Source: CAZXEU01 sp965207385 (GTDB lineage Bacteria > Bacteroidota > Rhodothermia > Rhodothermales > Bin80). From it: a stretch of 64,000 nt of DNA. A program made the position numbers and the translations under genes. This document shows, piece by piece, positions 51,149 through 59,365 of the stretch. Where the stretch lies: NCBI GenBank assembly GCA_965207385.1, contig CBDBLZ010000008.1, positions 1 to 64,000 of the forward strand. The letters run 5' to 3'. The notes below the pieces were generated by a model. The model was given only the letters and a program-made list of their open reading frames with translations, was not told the DNA's origin and searched no databases. Positions within the stretch are counted from its first letter, which is position 1, and each line of letters starts with the position of its first letter.

Positions 51149-52183
51149 CTATGACTCCGCAAGCGCGGCCTTCAGCTTGCTGATCAGTCCGACAGGAGAA
51201 GGATCTGTGCGGTGCAAGAGTGCGAGGTAGAGGCTTACCCAGTCGCTCGGATAGAGCAGGGACACCAGCCGCGCCAGAAGACCGTCCCCCCGGCTTTCGA
51301 GCTCCATCCAGGAACCCGCCAGGTCATGGAGCAGATCTTTCGTCACCTCCATGCGGCGCTGCGTGCGCGGGTGATCATCCCGGTCGCGAAGCAGGACCAC
51401 CCCCAGTTTGCCGAGCTCTTCCTGTCCGCGGTCCCAGCCCATGATTTCGTTGTGGTTCATCTCCGGCAGCACGTTCCCCACCGCGAACGTCTTTGCGTTC
51501 TCATGCAGCTGGTTGCGCCAGCGCACGTTGACGGCCTCCAGCCGCTGGCTGCTGTAGATGACGGGAAAGAGGTCCTTGAGCTCCCTGGCCATGTGCCAGG
51601 CCTCGCTGCCAGGCTGCGCAAGGGTTGCAGCCTGCTCGTCGGCCACCCCGAACGCCTCTTCCCAGTCGGCTTCATCGACGCGCACTATGCCCAGGTGCTC
51701 CCCCGCTGCAATGAGCGCCGCAAGCGAATGGCCCAGGGCAGCCCGGGGCTGCAGGCCCTGGGGCAGAGCCATCAGCGGCAGCCCCCGCTCAGAAGCCGCC
51801 TCACCCATGGCGCCGCCGGTGGTTATGCACAGCACCGAGGCACCGCGCGCCAGCGCCTGATCCATGGACATGAGCGTCTCCTCTGTGCTGCCCGAATAGC
51901 TGCAGGCAATCACCACGGTGCCGGCTCCCACCCAGCGGGGAATGGCATAGGCGCGTGATACGGTTACCTGGGCTCTGCCGCCCACCAGCGTCTTCATGAG
52001 GTCTCCTCCGATGGCCGATCCCCCCATGCCGAGCACGACCACGCCATGATCCGCGTCCCCCGGCAGTCGGCCCAGGTCCGCCGACGCGGCGCGAGAACGT
52101 CCTTCACGCAGATGGTTCGGAAAATCGAGCACCGCTCCAAACATGTCTTGCGGATCAATCCTTCTGATCTGTTCCCTTGTCAT
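51149..52183 (-). CDS. Bifunctional phosphoglucose/phosphomannose isomerase
   Basis: 344 residues. SIS-fold motifs of the bifunctional PGI/PMI family are present: VVVLGMGGSAIGGDL, VIACSYSGSTEETLM, WRNQLHENAKTFA and LPEMNHNEIMGW (with the catalytic Glu and His). It interconverts glucose-6-phosphate, mannose-6-phosphate and fructose-6-phosphate, feeding glycolysis and sugar-nucleotide synthesis. Its stop is about 80 bases from the favoured start of the protease/barrel gene (18 bases from the alternative), so it probably heads the envelope operon. Confidence 0.9.
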   Translation of the reverse strand: MTREQIRRIDPQDMFGAVLDFPNHLREGRSRAASADLGRLPGDADHGVVVLGMGGSAIGGDLMKTLVGGRAQVTVSRAYAIPRWVGAGTVVIACSYSGSTEETLMSMDQALARGASVLCITTGGAMGEAASERGLPLMALPQGLQPRAALGHSLAALIAAGEHLGIVRVDEADWEEAFGVADEQAATLAQPGSEAWHMARELKDLFPVIYSSQRLEAVNVRWRNQLHENAKTFAVGNVLPEMNHNEIMGWDRGQEELGKLGVVLLRDRDDHPRTQRRMEVTKDLLHDLAGSWMELESRGDGLLARLVSLLYPSDWVSLYLALLHRTDPSPVGLISKLKAALAES

Positions 52184-52768
52184 GACTCGTCCTTTCGGTT
52201 TGGCAATTGGGCCGCGAACCCGGCAAGGTGCTTCCCCGCCTGGTCCGGGCCTTCGGGTGTCAGTGAATCGGCGGCAAGGCCGGTGGCCTGTAGCACCGAT
52301 ACGTAACGGATGACTTGTCCGGCATCAAGGGCAGCGTCAAACTCACCTCCTGCAACCCGGGTTCAAAAGGCAGCGAAGCCGCCCTGACCACGCCGGCCGG
52401 CATCTCGATCATTAGTCCCACGTCCACGTCGTGCGAAATGCCTGTCCGGTCCGCGCACCTGCGCGTCCATTCAATCTGCTTTGTCGCTCCCCTTCCACGT
52501 TTTCCCCGAGCACTCGATGTTCGACCTGGTGCTCCGGGCGCCTGTATTCTTGGGCCGGCCTGCCGGCAGTGCCTTCTGACACACCAAGACCAGCAAACCT
52601 GTCCCATGATGCACATGCGGGGCAGCCACCAAGGCCCTTAGAGGCGTCCGCGCGCTAAGGTTTCATCGGGTGGCAATGCGAATGACAGCACCGCCTCTGC
52701 AGCTGCAGCCTGTCCATCGCTGCCTCCGGAGACCACGAACAGCATCCAACCGTGTCCGGGCAATCATG
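52184..52768. other. 585-bp gap with no recognised gene
   Basis: No coding region, RNA or repeat could be supported between the PGI/PMI start and the polyprenyl synthase stop. The frames at 52260-52616 and 52315-52641 overlap each other on opposite strands and show no motif. The PGI/PMI promoter should lie near 52190-52250. A decayed gene cannot be excluded. Confidence 0.4.
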
Positions 52769-53767
52769 TCAGCGCCTCCTCAATGCCATCTGCCCGATCA
52801 TCCGCACAAGCGCGGACGTCGCGAGGCACCGGGGCAGTACCTCCGCCAGACCCAGAGCCGCCGCCGAGTGTTGCTGCACGCGCTCTGCTGCAGCATCAAG
52901 GACTCCCAGCGCCTGCATGCGCCGCCGGGCCCCAGGAATCTCTGCCGGCGCCAGGCCACTGTCCTTGCGAATGCGCGCGAAAAAGCTGCGGTCCTCCCCC
53001 TCCGACCGTTCGAGCGCCTCCAGCAGCAGAAATGTCTTTTTGCCCTCCATGAGGTCACCCCCAACCGGCTTGCCCCATCCGGGATCTCCCGCTACCAGGT
53101 CCAGAAGGTCGTCCTGAATCTGGAAGGCTCGTCCCATTTGACGTCCGATGGACCGAAGCGCTGCCCGCATCTCTTGCGGGGCATCGCCGATGATACCGCC
53201 CATTTCCAGGGCAACCGATAGCAGTGACCCTGTCTTGCGGTCTATCATGTCCAGGTACTGCGCTGTGGTAACCTCTGGGCGCCTCTCGAATTCCTTGTCC
53301 AGCGCCTGGCCTTCGCACAGCGCTGCTACCATGGAGGCAAAGGCCTGAACCAGCTCCGGCACGCGCCCGGAAGGCGTGCGCGCCACCTGGTCGAAGGACA
53401 TGGACAGCAGCACGTCCCCACAGAGAATGGCCGTGTCCTCGTCCCAAGCTACGTGGACGGAGGGCCGTCCCCTCCGGCTCATGGCGTGGTCCATGATGTC
53501 GTCGTGCACGAGCGCAAAATCGTGTACCAATTCCACGGCGAGCGCCGCCGGCATGGCATGCTCCGAAGGAACACCGAAAATGGCAGACGAAACAAGCAGC
53601 AGCACGGGCCGGACATGCTTTCCTTCCCCTTCAAGGACGTACCGCGCGGAATCATACAGCACGTCCGGCTTGGCGGTCCTGATCAGCCCGGAGAGGGCGT
53701 CGGAAACTTCTTCCCGGAATTGTTCCAACAGCACATCACAATCACGGTCGGTGTGCAGCCTGGCCAT
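52769..53767 (-). CDS. Polyprenyl diphosphate synthase (isoprenoid chain elongation)
   Basis: 332 residues. The first Asp-rich motif DDIMD is at residues 89-93 (VHDDIMDHAMSRRGRPSVH) and the second, FQIQDDLLDLVAGD, is about 120 residues further. KHVRP early in the sequence binds diphosphate. It condenses isopentenyl diphosphate onto an allylic primer to make the side chain of quinones or carrier lipids. Chain length cannot be read reliably. The start overlaps the adenylate kinase gene by 26 bases. Confidence 0.9.
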   Translation of the reverse strand: MARLHTDRDCDVLLEQFREEVSDALSGLIRTAKPDVLYDSARYVLEGEGKHVRPVLLLVSSAIFGVPSEHAMPAALAVELVHDFALVHDDIMDHAMSRRGRPSVHVAWDEDTAILCGDVLLSMSFDQVARTPSGRVPELVQAFASMVAALCEGQALDKEFERRPEVTTAQYLDMIDRKTGSLLSVALEMGGIIGDAPQEMRAALRSIGRQMGRAFQIQDDLLDLVAGDPGWGKPVGGDLMEGKKTFLLLEALERSEGEDRSFFARIRKDSGLAPAEIPGARRRMQALGVLDAAAERVQQHSAAALGLAEVLPRCLATSALVRMIGQMALRRR

Positions 53768-54419
53768 TGTGCTCAGGAAACTCGTCGCTAAGAATGTCTG
53801 CTATGCGTGAGTATACGGCTTCAACATCGCCTTCGGCGCCTACCGCCATCAGGCTGCCCCGCGTCCGGTAGTAGGCCACAACAGGCTCCGTCTGATTCCT
53901 GTATACGGCGAGGCGCCTTCGTATGGCCTCAGGCCGATCATCCGGGCGCTGGAAAATAAGGGAAGGATCAATTCCGGTGGGCGGTTTTGTGTCCAGGTGG
54001 AAGATCTGTCCTGTTTCCCGGTGCATGCGCCGCCGCGAGAGGCGGCGTATCAGCTCAGCATCGGATGCCTCCAACAGGATTACCGCCTGTAGCGGACGCT
54101 TTCCCAGGAAATCCGCCAGCCAGTTTGCCTGCGTTACCGTGCGGGGATAGCCGTCCAGCACAAAGGCGTCGCAACCGGCAGCGGAGATGGCCTGCTCCGC
54201 CATGCTGCGTACCATTCCGTCCGGCACCAGAAGTCCCTTATCCATGTAGGCGGCTGCCTGCCGCCCCAATTCCGATCCTGATCCAACGACCTGACGGAAT
54301 AAGTTTCCCGTCGATATATGCGCGAGGCCGTGCCGCTCAGCCAGCAGCCCCGCCTGCGTTCCCTTGCCCGCGCCGGGAGGGCCAAAGAGTGCAATCCGCT
54401 TCTTTCGTGATGCCCGCAC
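53742..54419 (-). CDS. adk: Adenylate kinase
   Basis: 225 residues from a GTG. The P-loop is GPPGAGKGTQ (residues 13-22), followed by the NMP-binding region ISTGNLFR, VLDGYPRTVTQANWL (the core DGxPR motif) and the lid RRMHRETGQIFHLDTKPP with RPDDRPEAIRRRL. It interconverts ATP plus AMP and two ADP. The lid is a full-length type but shows no zinc cysteines. The C-terminal tail after FPEHNG is short. It overlaps the downstream polyprenyl synthase start by 26 bases. Confidence 0.9.
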   Translation of the reverse strand: MRASRKKRIALFGPPGAGKGTQAGLLAERHGLAHISTGNLFRQVVGSGSELGRQAAAYMDKGLLVPDGMVRSMAEQAISAAGCDAFVLDGYPRTVTQANWLADFLGKRPLQAVILLEASDAELIRRLSRRRMHRETGQIFHLDTKPPTGIDPSLIFQRPDDRPEAIRRRLAVYRNQTEPVVAYYRTRGSLMAVGAEGDVEAVYSRIADILSDEFPEHNGQAAHRP

Positions 54420-54433
54420 GTTGCTTTGAACAA

Positions 54434-54871
54434 TCAGTCTTGCCCATTCTCCCTTTCCGCAAACCTGCCCAACGCCGCAAGACCCAAATCAATGGCAACC
54501 GGCATCAGTCTGCCGAGCAGCCTGGACATGGCCTCCGACCCCTTCGGCGAATTCGGACCTGCGCCGGCGCCCAGACTCTGGCCCAGGGCCCGCTCCACAT
54601 GCGAGCCGACCACGTCCAGAATCTCCTCCCTGGCAGCGCTCCGCCGGCTCAGTCCCCCTGCGATCATGCCCACCAGAATGCCGGCCACCAGAGCCCCGCC
54701 GGTTTTTGTCAGCGGGTGGCGCAGCACGGACTCCGGCGAGGCAAGCGCAGCGACCTCGCTGCGAATGGCTTCGAAGTGCCGGGAAATCTGCTCCGTCTTG
54801 CCGTCCAGTACACGCTGCAGCTCAGCTGCCGCGGCCTTCTGGTTCTTTGTCGCCGTGGGCTTCATCGCCAT
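54434..54871 (-). CDS. Small membrane-associated protein of unknown function
   Basis: 145 residues from ATG 54871; a TTG at 54889 is also in frame. The N-terminal half is a charged amphipathic helix (ELQRVLDGKTEQISRHFEAIRSEVAAL). One glycine-rich hydrophobic segment (TGGALVAGILVGMIAGGL) follows, then RRSAAREEILDVVGSHVERALG. This layout resembles small DUF883-like or ribosome-hibernation-associated membrane proteins, but no family is certain. It overlaps the holin-like gene by about 50 bases in another frame, and adk begins 14 bases after its stop. Confidence 0.55.
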   Translation of the reverse strand: MAMKPTATKNQKAAAAELQRVLDGKTEQISRHFEAIRSEVAALASPESVLRHPLTKTGGALVAGILVGMIAGGLSRRSAAREEILDVVGSHVERALGQSLGAGAGPNSPKGSEAMSRLLGRLMPVAIDLGLAALGRFAERENGQD

Positions 54872-55199
54872 AACTACGCCGGAGTCCAAGGTACGTGCCC
54901 GCCGCGCCTATCGCTACTGCAGCGCCCACCAGCAGAAAACCCAGCGCTGCATTATCCAGAAGTGAACCGAGCCCGAGCGAAGCAGCCACCAGCATGAGCA
55001 GAAGCGCGGCCCCGCCCAAGACGGCCGCGATGGCATAGGTCAGCAGCCTGCCCTGCCGCGCCTTGATGCCGCGCGCTACTTCCAGGCCAAAGAGATCGAC
55101 GCGCAGCTGAATCCAATCGCTGACATCACGCACCAGCTCCTGCGTAAGGATACCAAGGCGATCCGTGTTTCCCGAGTCTTCCGCACCGTCTGGCTCCAT
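54822..55199 (-). CDS. Phage holin family-like (PF07332-type) small membrane protein
   Basis: 125 residues. An acidic N-terminus is followed by LVRDVSDWIQLRVDLFGLEVARGIKARQGRL, the family's amphipathic helix. Two membrane helices follow (LLTYAIAAVLGGAALLLMLVAAS and AALGFLLVGAAVAIGAAGTYL) and a charged tail. Despite its name the family is widespread in chromosomes and not usually phage-derived; no phage gene is nearby. It overlaps the start of the next gene and probably works with it at the membrane. Confidence 0.75.
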   Translation of the reverse strand: MEPDGAEDSGNTDRLGILTQELVRDVSDWIQLRVDLFGLEVARGIKARQGRLLTYAIAAVLGGAALLLMLVAASLGLGSLLDNAALGFLLVGAAVAIGAAGTYLGLRRSYGDEAHGDKEPEGRGS

Positions 55200-55250
55200 G
55201 GCCGTGCCCGTCGAGTGGTGGCTAGACTACCCCGGGCAATCTGCATGGTT

Positions 55251-56306
55251 TCAGGCGGCAGGCACTCCCAGACGTGCAAGGAAGTCCACGGTATCCCGTC
55301 CGTCCGGGCGCCAGTCCAGACGGGGCCGGTGCGCCGAGCCCGGCGGCTGGGCCGCCCGCGGCATGCGCAGCCTTGCCGCCAGGTCGGTCCTTGCCACGGT
55401 GAGCTGTATTGCCGCCCTTTCCTTCTCCAGGTAGTCTTCTACCTCACGAAGGCTGTCGTACTCGGCCCAGCGCAAGTGCGCGGGACCCTGCGGTTCGGGG
55501 GCACCTCGGCTGACCAGGAACTCAAGACCTTCCCCGTAAGCGTGCGGCACGCCTAGCGATTGAAGAAACGCCTGTTGCATGGACAGCGCGCCCGGCGTCG
55601 ATGCATGAACGGGGAAGACGCTGCGGAAGGCCGCCAGGCTATCGAGCATGGCATCCGGGGACAGACCTCGCGGTGCCCAAAGCAGCGCCACGCTCCTGCA
55701 TCCCATGCCCTCGTGGAGGAGAATATCCTCCGCCAGGCCATCATGATCCTGCCGGCTTTCCTTGCCGTCGACCACCGCTACGGCATACGTATGGCCGCGC
55801 ACAAGGAGTCTGCCCTCCGGCAAGGCGCGTGCGCGCGCCTGCTCCCGGATCCAGCCTGCGGCGGCGTCGCCGCCCGTAGCAACAACGGCATCGGCCTCCG
55901 CCCACATCTCGGCTGCCGGTCTGAACCGTGCGCGCAGCCCGGGAACGGCCTGTCCAATGCACTCCGCAAAGGCCGGCAGCATCGCGGGCGACTTGGATGA
56001 GCACACGCCGATGTACTCGTGGCCCGTCAGCACAACGGCCAGAAAATCCAGCAGGCCGGCAAGGGGGATGTTGCCGGCATTCAGGACACCTACGCGGAGT
56101 GCGCTCCGCGCCCGGCGCCCGCGCAGCCAGTCGTGCAGTCCCTGGTGCGTAACCTGGTGCATCTGCTGGTTTATGGCAAAGGCGAGCGCCTCTTCGGTAA
56201 AGCGGTTTGGCGCCGATAGCGTGCGCTCCACGGCGCGCGCTCTGGCGGCACAATCGGGATCTCTCCAGCGCTCCGCCTCGCCTACTACGGCATCCAGCAC
56301 GGTCAT
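55251..56306 (-). CDS. luxC: Acyl-CoA reductase, LuxC family
   Basis: 351 residues from ATG 56306, overlapping the LuxE stop in ATGA. LuxC-family features are LRVGVLNAGNIPLAGLLDFL, GVCSSKSPAMLPAF, AEADAVVATGGDAAA, LLVRGHTYAVAVVDG and DILLHEGMGCRSVALLW, the last carrying the likely catalytic Cys. The enzyme takes the acyl group from LuxE or acyl-CoA and reduces it to a fatty aldehyde with NADPH. No luciferase (LuxAB) or LuxD thioesterase is in the window, so bioluminescence is not implied. It is the last gene of the acylase operon. Confidence 0.85.
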   Translation of the reverse strand: MTVLDAVVGEAERWRDPDCAARARAVERTLSAPNRFTEEALAFAINQQMHQVTHQGLHDWLRGRRARSALRVGVLNAGNIPLAGLLDFLAVVLTGHEYIGVCSSKSPAMLPAFAECIGQAVPGLRARFRPAAEMWAEADAVVATGGDAAAGWIREQARARALPEGRLLVRGHTYAVAVVDGKESRQDHDGLAEDILLHEGMGCRSVALLWAPRGLSPDAMLDSLAAFRSVFPVHASTPGALSMQQAFLQSLGVPHAYGEGLEFLVSRGAPEPQGPAHLRWAEYDSLREVEDYLEKERAAIQLTVARTDLAARLRMPRAAQPPGSAHRPRLDWRPDGRDTVDFLARLGVPAA

Positions 56307-57250
56307 GCCTGCGCGCCTTCCAGCAGAAAATTGCACCCGCGAAGCCCGCTTTGGGGCAGCCTTCCCAGGATTTCGAAGCCATCCCCCCGCCGCACGGCCA
56401 AGTCTTCGGTCAAGAGCGCACTTACGGAATACAAATTGGCCAGATCAAATACCGCCAGCACTCCAGGCACCCCTTCTGCGGACTCGTCCATGGTATGCGG
56501 ATCCAGCACGCGAAAGCGCATCCAGGCCGGCGGAAAAAACACCGGTCCTCCGCGCGTGTACGCCTGGCTCATCAATTCGCACATTCCGTATTCGCTCCAG
56601 ATTCTGGCGGCCGACAGGCCGAATCCCTCTGCCAGCTGCTGATGCAGCTCGGCTCTCGTCATATGCCGCCGGTAGGTCTTCATACCACCGGTCTCGACTA
56701 TGCGTGCCCCGCGGGGGAACCGATATGGGCGCGCCTCAGCGAGGTCAAGCAGACCGAACGCCGCTCCAAACAGCATAAAGCTGCGGCCCCCTCCGATGGC
56801 GCGCTCCAGCAGGGAGGTGTCTTCCAGAAAGAAACCGCTTTGGGCGTCGCCGTAGCACCTAACCAGAATCTCCATCATGCAGACGAGAGAAGACGCCTCG
56901 TCATACTGCGGAAGGTGGGCCAGTATGGTGTGGGGCCCCGCGCCAAAGACCCGCTCGAAGTGGACCGAGACGGCGCGCTCGTATACGGCCAGGCTCCGCA
57001 CCCAGTGCCTGCCGCGCGCCATGCGCCTGGTCCCGCTGCTCGTGAACACGCGCTCCGCAGCGGCTGGAGGAAACGTCACCACAGGGGCATGCCTGAAGGC
57101 CTCCACGGGCAGATACTTGCCGGCATCGGCAAACTGCCCGTATACCGTGCAGCGCTCTCGCTGATAGCTCTCCACGCAGCGCTCCATTGCCTCGAATTCC
57201 TCGGGCGAGGCCACGCGGTGAAAGCTCCGCTCGACAGTTTCTATGGTCAC
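56303..57250 (-). CDS. luxE: Acyl-protein synthetase, LuxE family
   Basis: 315 residues if started at GTG 57250, five bases after the preceding stop; a TTG at 57283 would add 11 residues and overlap that gene. Both remain possible. Adenylation motifs are VFTSSGTRRMARG (P-loop type SSGT) and SEYGMCELMSQAY (ANL-like YGxxE). LuxE activates a free fatty acid as acyl-AMP and transfers it to its own Cys, then to LuxC. Its translation is coupled to LuxC by an ATGA overlap. Confidence 0.83.
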   Translation of the reverse strand: MTIETVERSFHRVASPEEFEAMERCVESYQRERCTVYGQFADAGKYLPVEAFRHAPVVTFPPAAAERVFTSSGTRRMARGRHWVRSLAVYERAVSVHFERVFGAGPHTILAHLPQYDEASSLVCMMEILVRCYGDAQSGFFLEDTSLLERAIGGGRSFMLFGAAFGLLDLAEARPYRFPRGARIVETGGMKTYRRHMTRAELHQQLAEGFGLSAARIWSEYGMCELMSQAYTRGGPVFFPPAWMRFRVLDPHTMDESAEGVPGVLAVFDLANLYSVSALLTEDLAVRRGDGFEILGRLPQSGLRGCNFLLEGAQA

Positions 57251-57255
57251 GCTGA

Positions 57256-57879
57256 CTAACCGGCGGGGAAACGAATACGACAACCAAAGGCCCGGGTAGA
57301 CGGGACACTCGGCGCGCGCCCCTCCGCAAGCGCCGCCATTACCGATTCGAGATAGGCCTCTTGTATGCCGCCCGCATCCGCTGGCGAGTCGTCTATGGCA
57401 CCGGTATAGACGAGTTGTCGCCCGGCGTCAAATACGAATACCTGCGGCGTGCGAAAAGCCCCTAGCGCCCGGGCAAACTGGGCCCCCGAATCCATGGCAT
57501 ACGGCATGGGGTGGCCCGGGGTGCGACTGGCCTCAAGCCCCTCTTCGGGGAAGGCGTCCGGGTCATTGGCGTTAACCAGGTACAGCAGAATGCCCTGCTC
57601 CGAGGCCGTTTCAAAATGGTCTCGCACGCGCCGCATGTACCCCTCGCTCCACTGGCAGGAATTGCTCCAGAAAATCACCACGGTCCCGCGTGTACCGGTG
57701 AGCTCGCCTACCGTTGAGGTGCCGCCGCTTGCCAGCGCCAGGACCTGGTCCTGTCCGGGAAGCACCGTCCCGAGCGGGATCTCGGCCGGCTGGGCAGCAG
57801 CCGCGCCAGCAGCGGCCAGGAACAGGGCACCCAGCAGCCACTGGGATAGAGCGCGCCATTGCAAAGGGACATTTTTCAT
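57256..57879 (-). CDS. Exported thioredoxin-fold/redoxin-type protein
   Basis: 207 residues from ATG 57879, overlapping the transporter stop in ATGA (57876-57879). An open frame extends another 430 codons upstream but only as a shadow of the transporter. A signal peptide (LLGALFLAAAGAAAAQ) precedes a TlpA/peroxiredoxin-like fold: LTGTRGTVVIFWSNSCQWSEGYM, LYLVNANDPDAFPEEGL, MPYAMDSGAQFARALGAFRTPQVFVFDAGRQLVYTGAIDD. The active site reads SNSCQWS, with a single Cys in place of CxxC, so it is not a standard disulfide oxidoreductase. It may sense or protect thiols in the periplasm. Confidence 0.78.
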   Translation of the reverse strand: MKNVPLQWRALSQWLLGALFLAAAGAAAAQPAEIPLGTVLPGQDQVLALASGGTSTVGELTGTRGTVVIFWSNSCQWSEGYMRRVRDHFETASEQGILLYLVNANDPDAFPEEGLEASRTPGHPMPYAMDSGAQFARALGAFRTPQVFVFDAGRQLVYTGAIDDSPADAGGIQEAYLESVMAALAEGRAPSVPSTRAFGCRIRFPAG

Positions 57880-59360
57880 ATGAGGCGCCGCACCATGCGG
57901 CGGTTTGCTGCCAACAAGAGACTCATCACGATACACCACTGGACCAGGCACGTCATGACGCTGAATCGCTCGGTAGGATCGAACCACGTGTCGGGCGCAT
58001 ATTCGGTGGCGGAGATCCAGAGCCACCAAACCAGGAGGACGGCACCCAATACCGGCACCCCGTACGACACTACGAAATCCCAGATTCGACCTGCGTTCCA
58101 GTCCCCTGGCGTCCCGTCTATAGCCGCCTTCCTGAACGGCCGCGCTCCCTGCCTTATTACGGCAAAGGCCACAAACAGCCCGCAAAGCATGAGTGCCACG
58201 CCCCAGACAAAGTCCTGGTTCTCGAAGAATCCCAGGTAGATGGCGGACGGGATGCCGAGCACAAAGGAAAGCAGGAATACGCCCGCCGTGGCATGACTGC
58301 GGCGAATCCCGAAGTCGACTCCGATGCGGGTTACCAGGTTCACCATGGATATCAGCGAGCTCAGCGCGGCACACGACAGGCCGAGGAAAAACAGCGCGGC
58401 AAATACGCTTCCGGCTGGCATTTCGGCAAAAAGCTGCGGCATCCAGATGAAGGTCAGGCCCGTAGCCGCCGGGCCGCTCGTCTGCATGACTTCGAGCACT
58501 TCCGGCTGGCTCATCCTTGGACCAAGTATCGCAAATGCCGTGCCAAAAATGATGATGGCGGCAAGGATGGACACCGTATTGTTGCCCACCGCCGTAATGA
58601 AGGCGTTCTTTACTGCGCCATGCCGCGCATGCATATAGGCCGCGTACGTCAGCACCAGGCCCCAGCCCGCACCCGTGTCCCAGGCATTCTGCGTCAGGGC
58701 TTCCAGCCACAGCCGAGGCTGCGCAAGCGTGGCCCAGTCCGGCGTAAACAGGAATCGCACGCCTTCCCACGCGCCATCCAGGGTAAGCGTGCGCCCCAGC
58801 GCAATGAGCACAATAACCAGCAGCGTGGGAACCAGCACCTTGTTGGCTCGCTCGATGCTTCGGACGCCTTTCCACGCCGCAAGCGAAGCCAGCCCGATGG
58901 CAAGGGCGTGGAAAAGGAGCGGGAAGCCACCTGTCTGGAAGCCGTCCCACACGTCTTGGGACGCCTCTACCGTAATGGGCATGCCGCCCGTTACCATTTT
59001 CAGAAAGTAGAATATGCACCACCCCGCTACCACCGAATAGTAGAAGGTGATGGCGGCCGTGACGAAGCCGAGGAAGGCTCCCATCCAGGCATATCGCTTG
59101 CCGGCCATCTGGACCATCGTTCCCACGACGCCCTTGCGCGAGCGGGAGCCGAGCGCGTACTCGGCTATGATCAGCGGGATGCTCCACGCGAAGAGGAAGA
59201 TGATCCAGGCCACCAGAAAGGCGCCGCCTCCCGCATCGCCGCTATTGGTAGCAGCGATGCGCGGAAAGCGCCAGATATTGCCCGTGCCAATGGCCATGCC
59301 CAGGACGCTCAGGAGCAGGCCCAGCCGGGAAGAGAATCGTGCAGAAGACTCAAGAGACAT
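57876..59360 (-). CDS. Sodium-dependent transporter, NSS family
   Basis: 494 residues with about twelve membrane helices. The NSS signature is present in the first helix: LGMAIGTGNIWRFPRIAATNSGDAGGGAFL, including the unwound GxGNxWRFP segment that binds Na+ and substrate. Further motifs are WSIPLIIAEYALGSRSRKG and TFIWMPQLFAEMPAGSVFAALFFLGLSCAALSS. The family imports amino acids or related small amines with Na+. It lies 5 bases downstream of the acylase gene, suggesting uptake of the acylase's amine product (inference). Confidence 0.9.
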   Translation of the reverse strand: MSLESSARFSSRLGLLLSVLGMAIGTGNIWRFPRIAATNSGDAGGGAFLVAWIIFLFAWSIPLIIAEYALGSRSRKGVVGTMVQMAGKRYAWMGAFLGFVTAAITFYYSVVAGWCIFYFLKMVTGGMPITVEASQDVWDGFQTGGFPLLFHALAIGLASLAAWKGVRSIERANKVLVPTLLVIVLIALGRTLTLDGAWEGVRFLFTPDWATLAQPRLWLEALTQNAWDTGAGWGLVLTYAAYMHARHGAVKNAFITAVGNNTVSILAAIIIFGTAFAILGPRMSQPEVLEVMQTSGPAATGLTFIWMPQLFAEMPAGSVFAALFFLGLSCAALSSLISMVNLVTRIGVDFGIRRSHATAGVFLLSFVLGIPSAIYLGFFENQDFVWGVALMLCGLFVAFAVIRQGARPFRKAAIDGTPGDWNAGRIWDFVVSYGVPVLGAVLLVWWLWISATEYAPDTWFDPTERFSVMTCLVQWCIVMSLLLAANRRMVRRLI

Positions 59361-59365
59361 GGCAG

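Noticed and set aside
54822..55199. Prophage remnant because of the holin-like gene
   Set aside because: No other phage gene is near, and this holin-like family is common in chromosomes beside housekeeping genes.
55251..57250. Bioluminescence (lux) operon
   Set aside because: Only luxC and luxE homologues are present; luciferase genes luxA and luxB and the thioesterase luxD are absent, and such luxC-luxE pairs occur in non-luminous bacteria.
57880..59187. Long same-strand open frame upstream of the redoxin gene, giving a 643-residue protein
   Set aside because: It is an alternate frame of the NSS transporter gene, has Arg/His-rich composition without motifs, and the redoxin has its own ATG with a signal peptide at 57879.
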